NCBI RefSeq assembly: GCF_963666145.1
Contig: NZ_OY762614.1
Span: 2,590,001-2,654,000 of the forward strand
DNA from: an uncultured Desulfobacter sp.
GTDB taxonomy: Bacteria > Desulfobacterota > Desulfobacteria > Desulfobacterales > Desulfobacteraceae
Length of the DNA stretch: 64,000 bases
Direction: 5' to 3'
The notes beneath the pieces are model-generated. The model was given only the letters and a program-made list of their open reading frames with translations. It did no database searches and was not told the DNA's origin. How positions within the stretch are numbered: position 1 is the first letter of the stretch; each line of letters opens with the position of its first letter. The position numbers and the translations under genes are program-made. This document shows, piece after piece, positions 23,531-32,883 of the stretch.

Positions 23531-24562
23531 ATGGGCTGGTACCATGCCAATTGCCGGCAGCTTCCCTGGCGCAGGGAACCGGCCGTATACCGGGTATGGG
23601 TTTCCGAGGTGATGCTCCAGCAGACCCAGGTTAAAACCGTGATTCCCTATTATTTCAGATTCATGGAAACCTGGCCTGATCTTAAGGATCTTGCCGCCGC
23701 AGATCTTGAAACCGTGCTTAAGGCCTGGGAGGGGCTTGGCTATTATGCCAGGGCCAGAAATCTGCACAAGGCAACCGGCATTGTGGTCCGTGATATGGGC
23801 GGTGTTATTCCGGATGATTATGACGGGTTTAAAAGCCTGCCGGGGGTCGGAGATTATATTGCATCGGCGGTGCTCTCCATTGCCCGTTCAAAGCCCCATG
23901 CCGTGGTGGACGGCAACGTCAAGCGTGTTCTGTCAAGGCTCTTGTGCGTTGATACCCCTGTGAATCACAGCGCCGCCCATAAATCATATAAAGCCTTTGC
24001 CGAAAAACTTTTATATCAAAAGGACCCAGGCACATACAACCAGGCCCTCATGGAGCTTGGCGCCCTGGTCTGTACCCCCAAAGGCCCGGATTGCGACCGA
24101 TGTCCCTTAGCCGGGGAGTGTTGTGCCCGGGAAAAACAGGCCATAGATATTTTCCCACAGCGTATTGAGAAAAAAAAGGTGCCCACAGTTCATATCGCTG
24201 TGGGCATTGTCAAAAAGAATGGGAAAGTGCTGATCACCCGCAGAAAACTTGACGGGCTTTTGGGCGGATTGTGGGAGTTTCCCGGTGGCAAGGTGGAACC
24301 CAAAGAGGATGCTGAACAGGCCTGTATCAGGGAGATCCTGGAAGAAACCGGCATTGAGATCGGAAATCCGGCATTTTTAACCCGGGTTTTTCATGCCTAC
24401 ACACACTTTAAAATTGAAATGGATGTGTTTTACGCGGATTATATCTCCGGTCAAGTGATTCTCAATGGCCCCATTGACCATAAATGGGTCAGCACAGATG
24501 AGCTCAATCAATTTCCTTTTCCCCGGGCCAATCTTAAATTCATGGAATTAATTCGCGTTTGA
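23531..24562 (+). CDS. mutY: A/G-specific adenine DNA glycosylase
   Basis: 343 residues. Removes adenine mispaired with 8-oxoguanine. The N-terminus (WYHANCRQLPWR) is shorter than usual by about ten residues, so translation may begin further upstream inside the end of pepA, though no ATG, GTG or TTG is obvious there. Visible features are the catalytic Glu in SEVMLQQTQ, the helix-hairpin-helix LPGVGDYIASAV, the catalytic Asp in AVVDGNVKR, the [4Fe-4S] cysteines C-x6-C-x2-C-x5-C (CTPKGPDCDRCPLAGEC) and a C-terminal Nudix-like domain (FPGGKVEP, then REILEETG) for 8-oxoG recognition. Unlike in many MutY proteins, the C-terminal domain keeps a full Nudix box. Confidence 0.94.
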   Translation: MGWYHANCRQLPWRREPAVYRVWVSEVMLQQTQVKTVIPYYFRFMETWPDLKDLAAADLETVLKAWEGLGYYARARNLHKATGIVVRDMGGVIPDDYDGFKSLPGVGDYIASAVLSIARSKPHAVVDGNVKRVLSRLLCVDTPVNHSAAHKSYKAFAEKLLYQKDPGTYNQALMELGALVCTPKGPDCDRCPLAGECCAREKQAIDIFPQRIEKKKVPTVHIAVGIVKKNGKVLITRRKLDGLLGGLWEFPGGKVEPKEDAEQACIREILEETGIEIGNPAFLTRVFHAYTHFKIEMDVFYADYISGQVILNGPIDHKWVSTDELNQFPFPRANLKFMELIRV

Positions 24563-24685
24563 GATTTTAAGAAATTCCAGCAATGCAAATCATTTTCCCA
24601 AAACAGATGCTATCTTGATGAAATCCTGAACAATTCGTGGTAAGCTGGGGCTTTTTTAAACACTAAATAGAAAGGCTTTAACCCC

Positions 24686-26413
24686 ATGGGTTATGAAATA
24701 ATACTCAACGACGCTCCTAAAAATTATACCTTTGACCAGGATAAAATCATGTCTCCGTCCGAAACCGTCAAACGGTTTCGGGAAAAGGCGGCAGCCCTGG
24801 ATCTTGACATCTTAAGCCAGACCCGGCGCATCGACAACGGCCGCCTGGATATCCCCGTATTTTTCAGTGAGTGCGGCGCCGATGCACGGCGGGTGACCGG
24901 CACCAATAAACAGATGGGCAAAGGCGGAACACCCGAACAGTCCGAAGCCAGCGCCGTCATGGAACTGGTGGAACGGTTCAGTTTTTTCTCCTTTGCCGAA
25001 GATGAAAAAAACTTTACCCATGCCACACCGGAAGAGTTCGGGGAAGAGGCGCTGGATTACACCCTGATCACCCAGTCGGTCCATGACGATGAGGCCGAAG
25101 CATTAAAGGTGAAGCCCATATTTGACACCTTGCCCCTGCAATGGACCAAAGGCTATGATCTGACCGATAAAAAAGAGGTGAATATCCCCTTTAACTGGTT
25201 TTACATGATCAATGAGTTCAACGGCCCCAGTGCGGGAAACTGCACGGAAGAGGCCCTGACCCAGGGCATCTGCGAGCTTGTGGAGCGTCACGTCTGCTCC
25301 CGGGTCTCCCGGGAAAAATTAAAGGTCCCCGGCATCCGTCTGGACTCATTTAAAGATCCCCTTGTCCGGGAACTGCTTGCCAAGTATGACGCCCAGGGCA
25401 TCCAGGTCTATGCAAGTAATCTATCCCTTGACACCGGCATTCCCACCGTGGCGGTTCTGGCCTGGGACCCGGCCACATTTCCGGAGACCAGCGAGATCGT
25501 ATGGACCGCAGGCACGGCCCCGTCCCCGGAAAAGGCCATGAGCCGGGCCCTGACCGAAGTGGCCCAGCTTGCCGGGGACTTTAACACCGGGTCTAATTAT
25601 GTAGCATCCGGTCTGCCGAAATTTACGGATATCAAGGCAGCCGAATATATCACCCATCCGGAAATCATGGTGGACGCGGCCCAGTTACCGGATTTATCTG
25701 CCGACAACATGAAGGTGGAAGTGGAAAGCCTGATCCAAATACTGGCGGATAAAGGATATCACTTGCTCTCCATTTGCACCACCCACGCGGGTCTTGACAT
25801 CCCGGCCTATTACACCATCATGCCCGGGGCCCATTTCAGGGAACGGGCCGATGAGGCAAGTGTCGGCATGTTTGCCGCCCGGCTGATTACGGAAAATTCC
25901 CATCCCATACTGGCCATCGGGCAGCTGGATGAGCTGGAGGCGCTTCTCCCGGGAAAATACTACACCAGTTTCTACAAAGGCTTGATGCTCACCGCCCTGG
26001 AAGAGGCAGAAGATGCCATCGCCCAGTTCCAGGCAGCCCTTGACCGCGACCCAGTCCGGCGCAACCTGCCGGATATCTGTTCCCATATGGCCGCGGCCCA
26101 GAAAGATTCCGGCCTGTTAGACGCTGCCCTTGAGACATGCCGAACCGGTCTTGATGCCGATCCCCAGCGCCCGGACATTCTGAACACAGCCGGGGCCTGC
26201 TGTTTCATGAAAAAGGATTTCAAAACAGCAATCACCTATTTTGAAAAAGCCCTGGATGTGGACCCAAGCCAGGCCATCAACTATGCCAATATGGGCTCCT
26301 GCTACCGGGAGCTTGGGGAACCGGCAGTGGCCGTCAAATTTTATGAAATGGCCCTGAAAATTGACCCAACCATTGAGTTTGCACGGGATAACATTAAAAA
26401 ACTGAAACAATAG
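24686..26413 (+). CDS. YcaO-domain protein with C-terminal TPR repeats
   Basis: 575 residues. The first about 400 residues form a YcaO domain, an ATP-dependent enzyme fold that activates peptide amide oxygens for azoline or thioamide formation or assists ribosomal S12 methylthiolation. The nucleotide-binding glutamates are visible in ASAVMELVERF and EEALTQGICELVERH. The last about 150 residues hold TPR units (the LDRDP, LDADP, LDVDP and LKIDP ends are diagnostic). No TfuA or precursor peptide gene is adjacent. The next gene, 8 bases on, is a CoA-transferase/acetyltransferase fusion. The substrate is unknown; rimO, whose product modifies S12, lies 34 kb away in this window. Confidence 0.85.
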   Translation: MGYEIILNDAPKNYTFDQDKIMSPSETVKRFREKAAALDLDILSQTRRIDNGRLDIPVFFSECGADARRVTGTNKQMGKGGTPEQSEASAVMELVERFSFFSFAEDEKNFTHATPEEFGEEALDYTLITQSVHDDEAEALKVKPIFDTLPLQWTKGYDLTDKKEVNIPFNWFYMINEFNGPSAGNCTEEALTQGICELVERHVCSRVSREKLKVPGIRLDSFKDPLVRELLAKYDAQGIQVYASNLSLDTGIPTVAVLAWDPATFPETSEIVWTAGTAPSPEKAMSRALTEVAQLAGDFNTGSNYVASGLPKFTDIKAAEYITHPEIMVDAAQLPDLSADNMKVEVESLIQILADKGYHLLSICTTHAGLDIPAYYTIMPGAHFRERADEASVGMFAARLITENSHPILAIGQLDELEALLPGKYYTSFYKGLMLTALEEAEDAIAQFQAALDRDPVRRNLPDICSHMAAAQKDSGLLDAALETCRTGLDADPQRPDILNTAGACCFMKKDFKTAITYFEKALDVDPSQAINYANMGSCYRELGEPAVAVKFYEMALKIDPTIEFARDNIKKLKQ

Positions 26414-26421
26414 CGAGCCCC

Positions 26422-28290
26422 ATGTTCCAGAAAAAAAAACCTGCCTGGAAAACACGTTGCGTGCCCACGGATAAAGTGCTGGCTCAAATTGCGCCGGGCA
26501 TGCACATTTTTATCGGTACGGGAACCGCCGAACCCAGGACCCTTGTCAATGCGCTCATGAGCGCCCAAGGCTATAACCTGGAGGACCTGACCCTGATCCA
26601 GCTGGTCAGTTTCGGGGATGCGGTATCATATAACGCCCTGGAATCCCACAGGTACCGGTTAAAAACCTTTTTTTCCGGGTGGGTATCGGCCCAGGCCATC
26701 ACCGCGGGCCGGGTGGATCTCATTCCGGCCCGGTTCTCCAAAGTCCCGCTGCTCATGAGGGACGGGCTGATCCCCATTGATGTGGCCTTTCTCCAGGTCA
26801 CCCCACCCAATGAAAACGGGTATTGCAGCTTCGGCCTGGGTGTGGATGTGGCAAGACAAGTGATGAAGCAGGCCGGGTTTGTGGTGGCTGAAATCAATGA
26901 AGATGTTCCCTTCACCCTAGGGGACACCTTTGTACATATTGACGAATTTGACATGCATGTCCAGGCCCAGGTACCGCCCTTTTATGTGCCAAGATACCCT
27001 GCAAACCGGGTGTTCAACAAAATCGCTGAAAATGCGGCGTCGGTGATTGATGACGGATCATGCGTGGCCTTCAGCTACGGGCCGATTTATGAAGCCCTGG
27101 CCCGGCATCTGACAAAGAAAAAAAATCTGGGGATTCATACGCCCTTTTTCACGGATGCGGTCATGGATCTTGCCGAAAGCGGGGCGGTCACCAACCGGGA
27201 AAAAGGCCTGTTTGAGGGACGGTCTTCCACCACCTATGCCATAGGCTCCCAAAAGCTGATGGCATGGCTCGACAAAAACCCCATGGTGGAATTCCAGGGG
27301 ATTGATAAAATATTAAACCCGTTGCAGATCGGGCGGAACAAAAAATTTGTCATGGTTCTGCCGGTGAGACGGGTGGCCCTTTCCGGCCGGGTGGCCATCC
27401 ACACCAAGTCGGACAATATTTATGCGGACCCAGGCCAGATTGCCGATGTCATGAACGGTGCCGAACTCTCCCGGGGCGGTTACAATATTGTGGCCCTTCC
27501 CAGCAGGAGTAAATCGGGTGTCCCCAATATCCGTCTGTATCTTGATGATACGTCGGACCAGCTCAGTTTCCCCGAATGCGTTGACCTGGTGGTCACGGAA
27601 TACGGGGTAGCCCACATCAGGGGCAGAAGCCTTCGGGAAAGAGCCCAGGCCCTGATCGAGATCGCCCACCCCGAAGACAGGCCCGGCCTTGTGGAAGGCG
27701 GCAAAAAAGAGAACCTGCTCTACCCGGACCAGATGTTCATCAACGATTCCGCCCGTTTTTATCCCAAGGAGATCGAAACCACCCATCGGTTCAGCGAGAA
27801 CCTGCAGGTGCTGTTCAGGGCCATCAAGCCGTCGGATGAAGAGCAGATGCGCAGGCTGTTTTACCGGTTTTCCGATGACGCCATTTACTACCGTTACTTT
27901 GCCCCCCTCAAGGCCATGCCCCATGCCAAAATGCAGGCTTATGTGAACGTAGATTACAGGGAAGTGCTCTCCGTGGTAGGCCTTGTGGGTGAACCCGGCA
28001 ACCAGACCATCATTGCCGAGGCAAGGATTGCCAAACATGCGGACAGGCCGTTCATGGATATCGCCTTTGTTGTGGACGAAAATTACCAGGGTCTTGGCAT
28101 TGCCTCTTTTCTGCTCAAGATGCTCACCCGCCTGGCCAGAGAACGCGGGGCCGTGAAAATAACCGCAGATGTCCTCTCCTCCAACCGGGCCATGCTCAAG
28201 GTTTTTGAGAAAGGCGAATATCAGCCGACGGCCAAACTCAACGCCGGTGCGTATGCCATCACCATAGATTTAACAACCCCCAACGCCTGA
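26422..28290 (+). CDS. Acetyl-CoA hydrolase/transferase fused to a GNAT acetyltransferase domain
   Basis: 622 residues. Residues 1 to about 450 match the class I CoA-transferase family of acetyl-CoA hydrolases and 4-hydroxybutyrate CoA-transferases. The catalytic glutamate is in VEFQGID and a CoA-binding glycine-rich start (FIGTGTAEP) is visible. Residues about 460-615 are a GNAT domain with the acetyl-CoA motif YQGLGIASFLL. The join is in one continuous frame. A GNAT domain coupled to an acyl-CoA metabolising enzyme could acetylate it or a partner, but this is inference. It lies 8 bases after ycaO and 10 bases before the oxidoreductase gene. Confidence 0.85.
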   Translation: MFQKKKPAWKTRCVPTDKVLAQIAPGMHIFIGTGTAEPRTLVNALMSAQGYNLEDLTLIQLVSFGDAVSYNALESHRYRLKTFFSGWVSAQAITAGRVDLIPARFSKVPLLMRDGLIPIDVAFLQVTPPNENGYCSFGLGVDVARQVMKQAGFVVAEINEDVPFTLGDTFVHIDEFDMHVQAQVPPFYVPRYPANRVFNKIAENAASVIDDGSCVAFSYGPIYEALARHLTKKKNLGIHTPFFTDAVMDLAESGAVTNREKGLFEGRSSTTYAIGSQKLMAWLDKNPMVEFQGIDKILNPLQIGRNKKFVMVLPVRRVALSGRVAIHTKSDNIYADPGQIADVMNGAELSRGGYNIVALPSRSKSGVPNIRLYLDDTSDQLSFPECVDLVVTEYGVAHIRGRSLRERAQALIEIAHPEDRPGLVEGGKKENLLYPDQMFINDSARFYPKEIETTHRFSENLQVLFRAIKPSDEEQMRRLFYRFSDDAIYYRYFAPLKAMPHAKMQAYVNVDYREVLSVVGLVGEPGNQTIIAEARIAKHADRPFMDIAFVVDENYQGLGIASFLLKMLTRLARERGAVKITADVLSSNRAMLKVFEKGEYQPTAKLNAGAYAITIDLTTPNA

Positions 28291-28300
28291 AGGAAAAAAA

Positions 28301-29434
28301 ATGGCTGGAAAACATCTTCGGGTTGCGCTCATCGGATGCGGACGGATTGCCGTCAAACACATCATGGCCATAACCAAACAGACCACCGGTCTTTCGCTCT
28401 GTGCAGCGGCAGGCACATCTCCCGGGGCTTTCGACACATTGCTGGATGCCTGCAAACTGTCGGACAAAAAAAAGCATCACATCAGAAAAACCGTAAACAC
28501 ATATACGGATTACACCCGGATGCTTGACAAGGAACAACCGGATATCACCGCAATCACAGCGCCTTCCGGCCTTCACTATGCCATGGCAAAGGCGGCAATG
28601 CTCAGCGGATCCCATATTCTTCTTGAAAAACCCATGAGCATACGCGCAAGCCATGCCGGAGAACTGCATGAAATATCCGAACAACACAACAGGCGAATCG
28701 CCATGGGTCATATCTTTCGATATTTCCCCGTTGTCCAGAACCTGCAAAGGGATGTTGCAGCCGGACGGTTCGGTAAAATCAGCCACGGCTCGGTGATTGT
28801 CCGCTGGGGGCACGATCAGGCATATTACGATCAAAGCACCTGGCGCGGCACATGGGCCCACGACGGCGGAGTACTCATGAACCAGTGTATCCACGCCATT
28901 GATCTGATCTGCTGGCTGATGAACGGCCGGGCCGCCACAGCAAACGCAATCATAGGGAAACGATTTCATGACATGGAGGCAGAAGATCTCGTTTTGGGGA
29001 CACTCACGCTTGACAACGGCGCACTGTGCCAGATCGAAGGAACAACCAACTCGCCGGATCAAGACCACGAAGCTGCCTTTTACCTGCTTGGAGACAGAGG
29101 TAGTTTTCACATGGGAATTCGCCGGGGTAAACCGTATTTTGATATCAGGATTAACGGTAAAAAGAAAAACATTGAATATTTTTTAAAAGAGATTCGGTCA
29201 AGAGGGCTTTCCCGTCTGTTCTCCCTGACAAATCCCCATGCAGGCATATACAACGACCTGAAAAATGCCATTCTCAACAACACATCTCCCATTGCCGATG
29301 CAGCATCAGGCATGATGTCCGTTGAATCTGTTCTGGCGTTATACTTGTCGGCAAAGGAAAAAAAACAGATAACGATCCCTCTTGTAAAAGATTTTTCTTC
29401 CCAGGAGATGTCGAAATATACTTTTGAAACGTAA
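28301..29434 (+). CDS. Gfo/Idh/MocA family NAD-dependent sugar oxidoreductase
   Basis: 377 residues. An N-terminal Rossmann fold (RVALIGCGRIAVKHI) is followed by the family EKP motif (LLEKPMSI, about residues 107-114) and a C-terminal substrate domain. RGTWAHDGGVLMNQCIHA, with the catalytic His region, resembles WlbA/WbpB-type UDP-sugar-acid dehydrogenases. It would oxidise a (nucleotide-)sugar hydroxyl with NAD. It is the last gene of the operon starting with ycaO; no other sugar genes are adjacent, so the substrate is open. Confidence 0.85.
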   Translation: MAGKHLRVALIGCGRIAVKHIMAITKQTTGLSLCAAAGTSPGAFDTLLDACKLSDKKKHHIRKTVNTYTDYTRMLDKEQPDITAITAPSGLHYAMAKAAMLSGSHILLEKPMSIRASHAGELHEISEQHNRRIAMGHIFRYFPVVQNLQRDVAAGRFGKISHGSVIVRWGHDQAYYDQSTWRGTWAHDGGVLMNQCIHAIDLICWLMNGRAATANAIIGKRFHDMEAEDLVLGTLTLDNGALCQIEGTTNSPDQDHEAAFYLLGDRGSFHMGIRRGKPYFDIRINGKKKNIEYFLKEIRSRGLSRLFSLTNPHAGIYNDLKNAILNNTSPIADAASGMMSVESVLALYLSAKEKKQITIPLVKDFSSQEMSKYTFET

Positions 29435-29520
29435 AATGCCGGAGGCATTGCATATTATCCCTGTTTTCTGATATTAAGGGTTCATGATAAAAAAAACATC
29501 TGTATTTCACAATTAACGGT

Positions 29521-29607
29521 CATGGGCTGATCTGGTCTGCAAGTACCCGGATTCACCCCCAACGAAAGTTGAAAGATCTGTATAGGTCACGCAGACTTTC
29601 TTATAAA
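29521..29607 (+). repeat. Leader element, copy 1 (upstream of tilS)
   Basis: About 85 bases that recur at 30781-30866 upstream of ftsH. Shared blocks are CATGGGCTGAT, then AACGAAAGTTGAAAGATCTGT and finally CTTTCTTATAAAA. This copy folds less well than the second (TCTG/CAGA stem). It ends 14 bases before the tilS start. Confidence 0.7.
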
Positions 29608-29620
29608 ACAGCAATAATAC

Positions 29621-30718
29621 ATGACGGCCCAAGTATCTTTTGCCCCAAAATTTGCTGATCAAGTGCTGGATACCATCCAGGAGCACGGCATGGTTGTTCC
29701 CGGATACAGTGTATTGATCGGCGTTTCCGGCGGACCGGACTCCATGGCGCTTGCACAGGTTTTAATTAATCTAAAAAAAGATCTGGGCATCCGCATTGGC
29801 CTGGCACACCTGAACCACATGCTTCGGGGCAGCGACGCCCTGGCCGATGAAACCTTTGTTCGTGAATTTGCCGGGGAACACAACCTTGACCTTGTCGTTA
29901 AAAAGCAAAATATAGCCGAACTTGCGAAAAAACAGCGGCTCTGCGTTGAAGAGGCCGGCAGAAACGCCAGATATGATTTTTTTATCCGGGTGGCCAGGGA
30001 AAAAGATTTTCACCGTGTTGCGTTAGGTCATCACCGGGATGACAATGTCGAGCAGGTGTTGATGAATCTTGTCCGGGGAGCCGGCCCTCGCGGCCTTCGG
30101 GGAATTCCGCCGGTCAGGCAGGGAAAATTTATACGCCCGCTGATCCGGATGTCCCGCGCCGACATACTGGCATTTCTTGATGAGATCAACCAGACCTACA
30201 GGGTTGATAGGTCCAATGAGGACACATCCTACCTTCGCAACCGAATCCGGCATTGTCTGATTCCGTTTCTTGAAACACAGTTCAATCCGGACATCAAAGC
30301 CGGCATTGCGCGGATGTCCGGCATCATCGAACAGGAAGATGATTTTTTGGACCGAATGGCCCAAACCGCCCTGGACAACGCAACAACCGGAAGGGAAAAA
30401 GGACAGATTGAGTTGTCCATATCCGAAATCAACGGGCTTGACCGGGCCTTGGGCGCCCGGATCATCCGGGCCGCACTGTTGTCGGTAAAACAGGATTTAA
30501 GACGAATTTCCAACACCCATATCCGGGATATCCTTAATTTTGCACAAAAGAAAGGAGAATCGGGAAAGAGCCTGGATCTTCCCGGCCAAATCCGGGTATA
30601 CAGACAAAGAAATATTCTGCGTATAAAAAAGGAGGAAACATCATTGCGAACCCTTGGCAGAGACCTTAAAACCCGCAGGTATCAAAACGTTACCGCCCAC
30701 GAAAACCCCGGGAGATAA
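29621..30718 (+). CDS. tilS: tRNA(Ile)-lysidine synthase
   Basis: 365 residues. ATP-PPase that converts the wobble cytidine of tRNA-Ile(CAU) to lysidine. The PP-loop SGGPDS is at 36-41, followed by LAHLNHMLRG and RYDFF family motifs and the central TilS domain. It is shorter than the E. coli enzyme, with a reduced C-terminal domain as in many bacteria. Preceded by the leader element shared with ftsH. Confidence 0.94.
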   Translation: MTAQVSFAPKFADQVLDTIQEHGMVVPGYSVLIGVSGGPDSMALAQVLINLKKDLGIRIGLAHLNHMLRGSDALADETFVREFAGEHNLDLVVKKQNIAELAKKQRLCVEEAGRNARYDFFIRVAREKDFHRVALGHHRDDNVEQVLMNLVRGAGPRGLRGIPPVRQGKFIRPLIRMSRADILAFLDEINQTYRVDRSNEDTSYLRNRIRHCLIPFLETQFNPDIKAGIARMSGIIEQEDDFLDRMAQTALDNATTGREKGQIELSISEINGLDRALGARIIRAALLSVKQDLRRISNTHIRDILNFAQKKGESGKSLDLPGQIRVYRQRNILRIKKEETSLRTLGRDLKTRRYQNVTAHENPGR

Positions 30719-30780
30719 CCCTTGTATAAAATAAATTTATGTTTATATATATTCATTGATGTTTTTAGCCGGATAACAGC

Positions 30781-30866
30781 CATGGGCTGATTCGGTCTAT
30801 GAACGAATCAGCCCGCAACGATAGTTGAAAGATCTGTGTTTTCCGCACAGATCTTTCTTATAAAAG
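30781..30866 (+). repeat. Leader element, copy 2 (upstream of ftsH), with two hairpins
   Basis: This copy forms two strong stems: GGGCTGATTCG/CGAATCAGCCC (30784-30814, 11 bp) and AAAGATCTGTG/CACAGATCTTT (30828-30856, 11 bp). Neither is followed by a T-run, and the second ends 19 bases before the ftsH ribosome binding site, so it is more likely a 5' untranslated regulatory structure than a terminator. Confidence 0.7.
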
Positions 30867-30885
30867 ATATAAGAGAGGAAATACA

Positions 30886-32865
30886 TTGAATCAATTCTAC
30901 AAGAATATTGCCCTTTGGCTGGTAATTGCCCTGATGATGGTCATGCTTTACAACATATTCAACCAGCAGCAGGGCGGTCAGTCCGACATCGGCTATTCAG
31001 AATTTATCTCCCTTGTGGAAGACGGCCGTATTCAAAATGTGGTTATCCAGGGACGGGATCTGATCATTACCGATACCACCGGCGCAAGGTTTAACAGCTA
31101 TGCCCCGGACGATGCCCAGCTCATTGATATCCTGCGCAAAAACGGAGTCGCCATCAAGGCCAAACCACCGGCGGAATCGTCCTGGTTCATGTCCATTGTC
31201 GTTTCCTGGCTGCCCATGATTGTGCTCATCGGAGTGTGGATCTTTTTCATGCGTCAGATGCAGGGCGGCGGCGGCGGGGGAAAAGCCCTCTCTTTTGGTA
31301 AAAGCCGGGCACGGCTCATGGATGACAAAGGGGAAAAGGTCACCTTCGCCAATGTCGAAGGCATTGATGAGGCCAAAGAAGAGCTGACCGAAGTCGTGGA
31401 CTTTCTGAAAAACCCCAACAAATATACCCGACTGGGCGGCCGTATTCCAAAAGGCGTCCTTCTGGTGGGCAATCCCGGTACAGGTAAAACCCTGCTTTCC
31501 CGGGCCGTAGCCGGCGAAGCGGGTGTTCCGTTTTTCACTATTTCCGGATCTGATTTTGTGGAAATGTTTGTGGGTGTGGGTGCATCCCGGGTCCGGGATC
31601 TGTTTGCCCAGGGCAAGAAAAACGCCCCGTGTATTATCTTCATCGACGAAATTGACGCCGTGGGACGCCAGCGGGGCGCAGGCCTTGGTGGCGGACATGA
31701 TGAACGGGAACAGACCTTGAACCAGCTCCTGGTGGAGATGGACGGCTTTGAATCCAATGAAGGGGTTATTCTCATGGCCGCCACCAACCGGGCCGATGTT
31801 CTGGACCCCGCACTGCTGCGGCCCGGTCGTTTTGACCGGCAGGTGGTGGTGGATATGCCCGACATCAAGGGTCGTGAGGGCATTTTGCGGGTGCACATGA
31901 AAAAAAGCCCCCTGGCTAATGATGTGGACCCGGTCAACCTGGCCAAAGGCACACCCGGTTTTTCCGGCGCAGATCTGGAAAACCTCTGCAACGAAGCAGC
32001 TCTTCTGGCAGCCAAACGCAACCGGGAAAAATTGACCATGCGCGATTTTGAAGATGCCAAGGACAAGGTGTACATGGGGCTTGAAAGAAAATCCAAGGTC
32101 ATCAAAGAAGATGAAAAAAAGACCACGGCCTACCACGAGGGCGGACATGCTCTGGTGGCCCGGTTTCTGCCCAATACTGATTCTGTAAATAAAATTACCA
32201 TTATTCCCAGGGGAAGGGCTGCCGGAGTGACCTGGTTTCTGCCCGAAGAAGGGGATTTCAAGTACAAGGACCAGCTGGAGAGCGAACTGGCCATTGCATT
32301 CGGCGGCCGTGTGGCCGAAGAGATCATATTCAAACGGATCTCCACCGGCGCGTCCAATGACATCAAACAGGCCACAAAGCTTGCCAACCGCATGATCAGA
32401 AGTTTCGGCATGAGTGATTCCATGGCACCGCTCTCCTATGAAGAGCATGATGACAATATCTTCATCGGCAGGGAAATGACCCAGGCCAAAAGCTATTCCG
32501 AAGCCACGGCCCAGAAAATAGACGCCGAGGTGGCCGCAGTGATTAACCGCGCATACGCCACAGCCAAAACCATTTTGGAGGAGAACATCGACATCCTCCA
32601 TGCCCTGACAGATCTGCTGTTAGAAGAGGAAACAGTCATGGGGCCTGAACTTGATGATCTGATTGCAAGCCTTCGCCCGGATTTTGATTTCTTTGGCCGC
32701 CGGAACATTCGGACAGCCCCTGAGCCCCCCAAAGCGGAGGAGCCCCCGGTGAATGAAGAACCAAAAGATGGGCCGGATGAAAATAGCGACAACGAGGCGG
32801 AGTCCAAAGATCCTGATCCGGACACGCAGGAGCCTGATAAACCCTTTGAGCCCAAGGATAATTAA
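30886..32865 (+). CDS. ftsH: ATP-dependent zinc metalloprotease FtsH
   Basis: 659 residues from a TTG start with AGAGAGG upstream. Inner membrane AAA+ protease. Two membrane segments lie near the N-terminus (about 7-24 and 105-125), followed by a Gly-rich linker, Walker A GNPGTGKT, the second region of homology, and the zinc motif HEGGH. The C-terminus is a long acidic Pro/Glu/Asp-rich tail. It follows tilS, a common order, but has its own leader. Confidence 0.97.
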   Translation: MNQFYKNIALWLVIALMMVMLYNIFNQQQGGQSDIGYSEFISLVEDGRIQNVVIQGRDLIITDTTGARFNSYAPDDAQLIDILRKNGVAIKAKPPAESSWFMSIVVSWLPMIVLIGVWIFFMRQMQGGGGGGKALSFGKSRARLMDDKGEKVTFANVEGIDEAKEELTEVVDFLKNPNKYTRLGGRIPKGVLLVGNPGTGKTLLSRAVAGEAGVPFFTISGSDFVEMFVGVGASRVRDLFAQGKKNAPCIIFIDEIDAVGRQRGAGLGGGHDEREQTLNQLLVEMDGFESNEGVILMAATNRADVLDPALLRPGRFDRQVVVDMPDIKGREGILRVHMKKSPLANDVDPVNLAKGTPGFSGADLENLCNEAALLAAKRNREKLTMRDFEDAKDKVYMGLERKSKVIKEDEKKTTAYHEGGHALVARFLPNTDSVNKITIIPRGRAAGVTWFLPEEGDFKYKDQLESELAIAFGGRVAEEIIFKRISTGASNDIKQATKLANRMIRSFGMSDSMAPLSYEEHDDNIFIGREMTQAKSYSEATAQKIDAEVAAVINRAYATAKTILEENIDILHALTDLLLEEETVMGPELDDLIASLRPDFDFFGRRNIRTAPEPPKAEEPPVNEEPKDGPDENSDNEAESKDPDPDTQEPDKPFEPKDN

Positions 32866-32883
32866 TACCTAAAAGGGAATCCC

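Noticed and set aside
27313..28038. 241-codon minus-strand frame
   Set aside because: Antisense to the CoA-transferase-GNAT gene, no domain and no ribosome binding site.
30997..32601. 534-codon open frame on the minus strand
   Set aside because: It lies entirely opposite ftsH and its translation shows no domain; it arises from the codon usage of ftsH.
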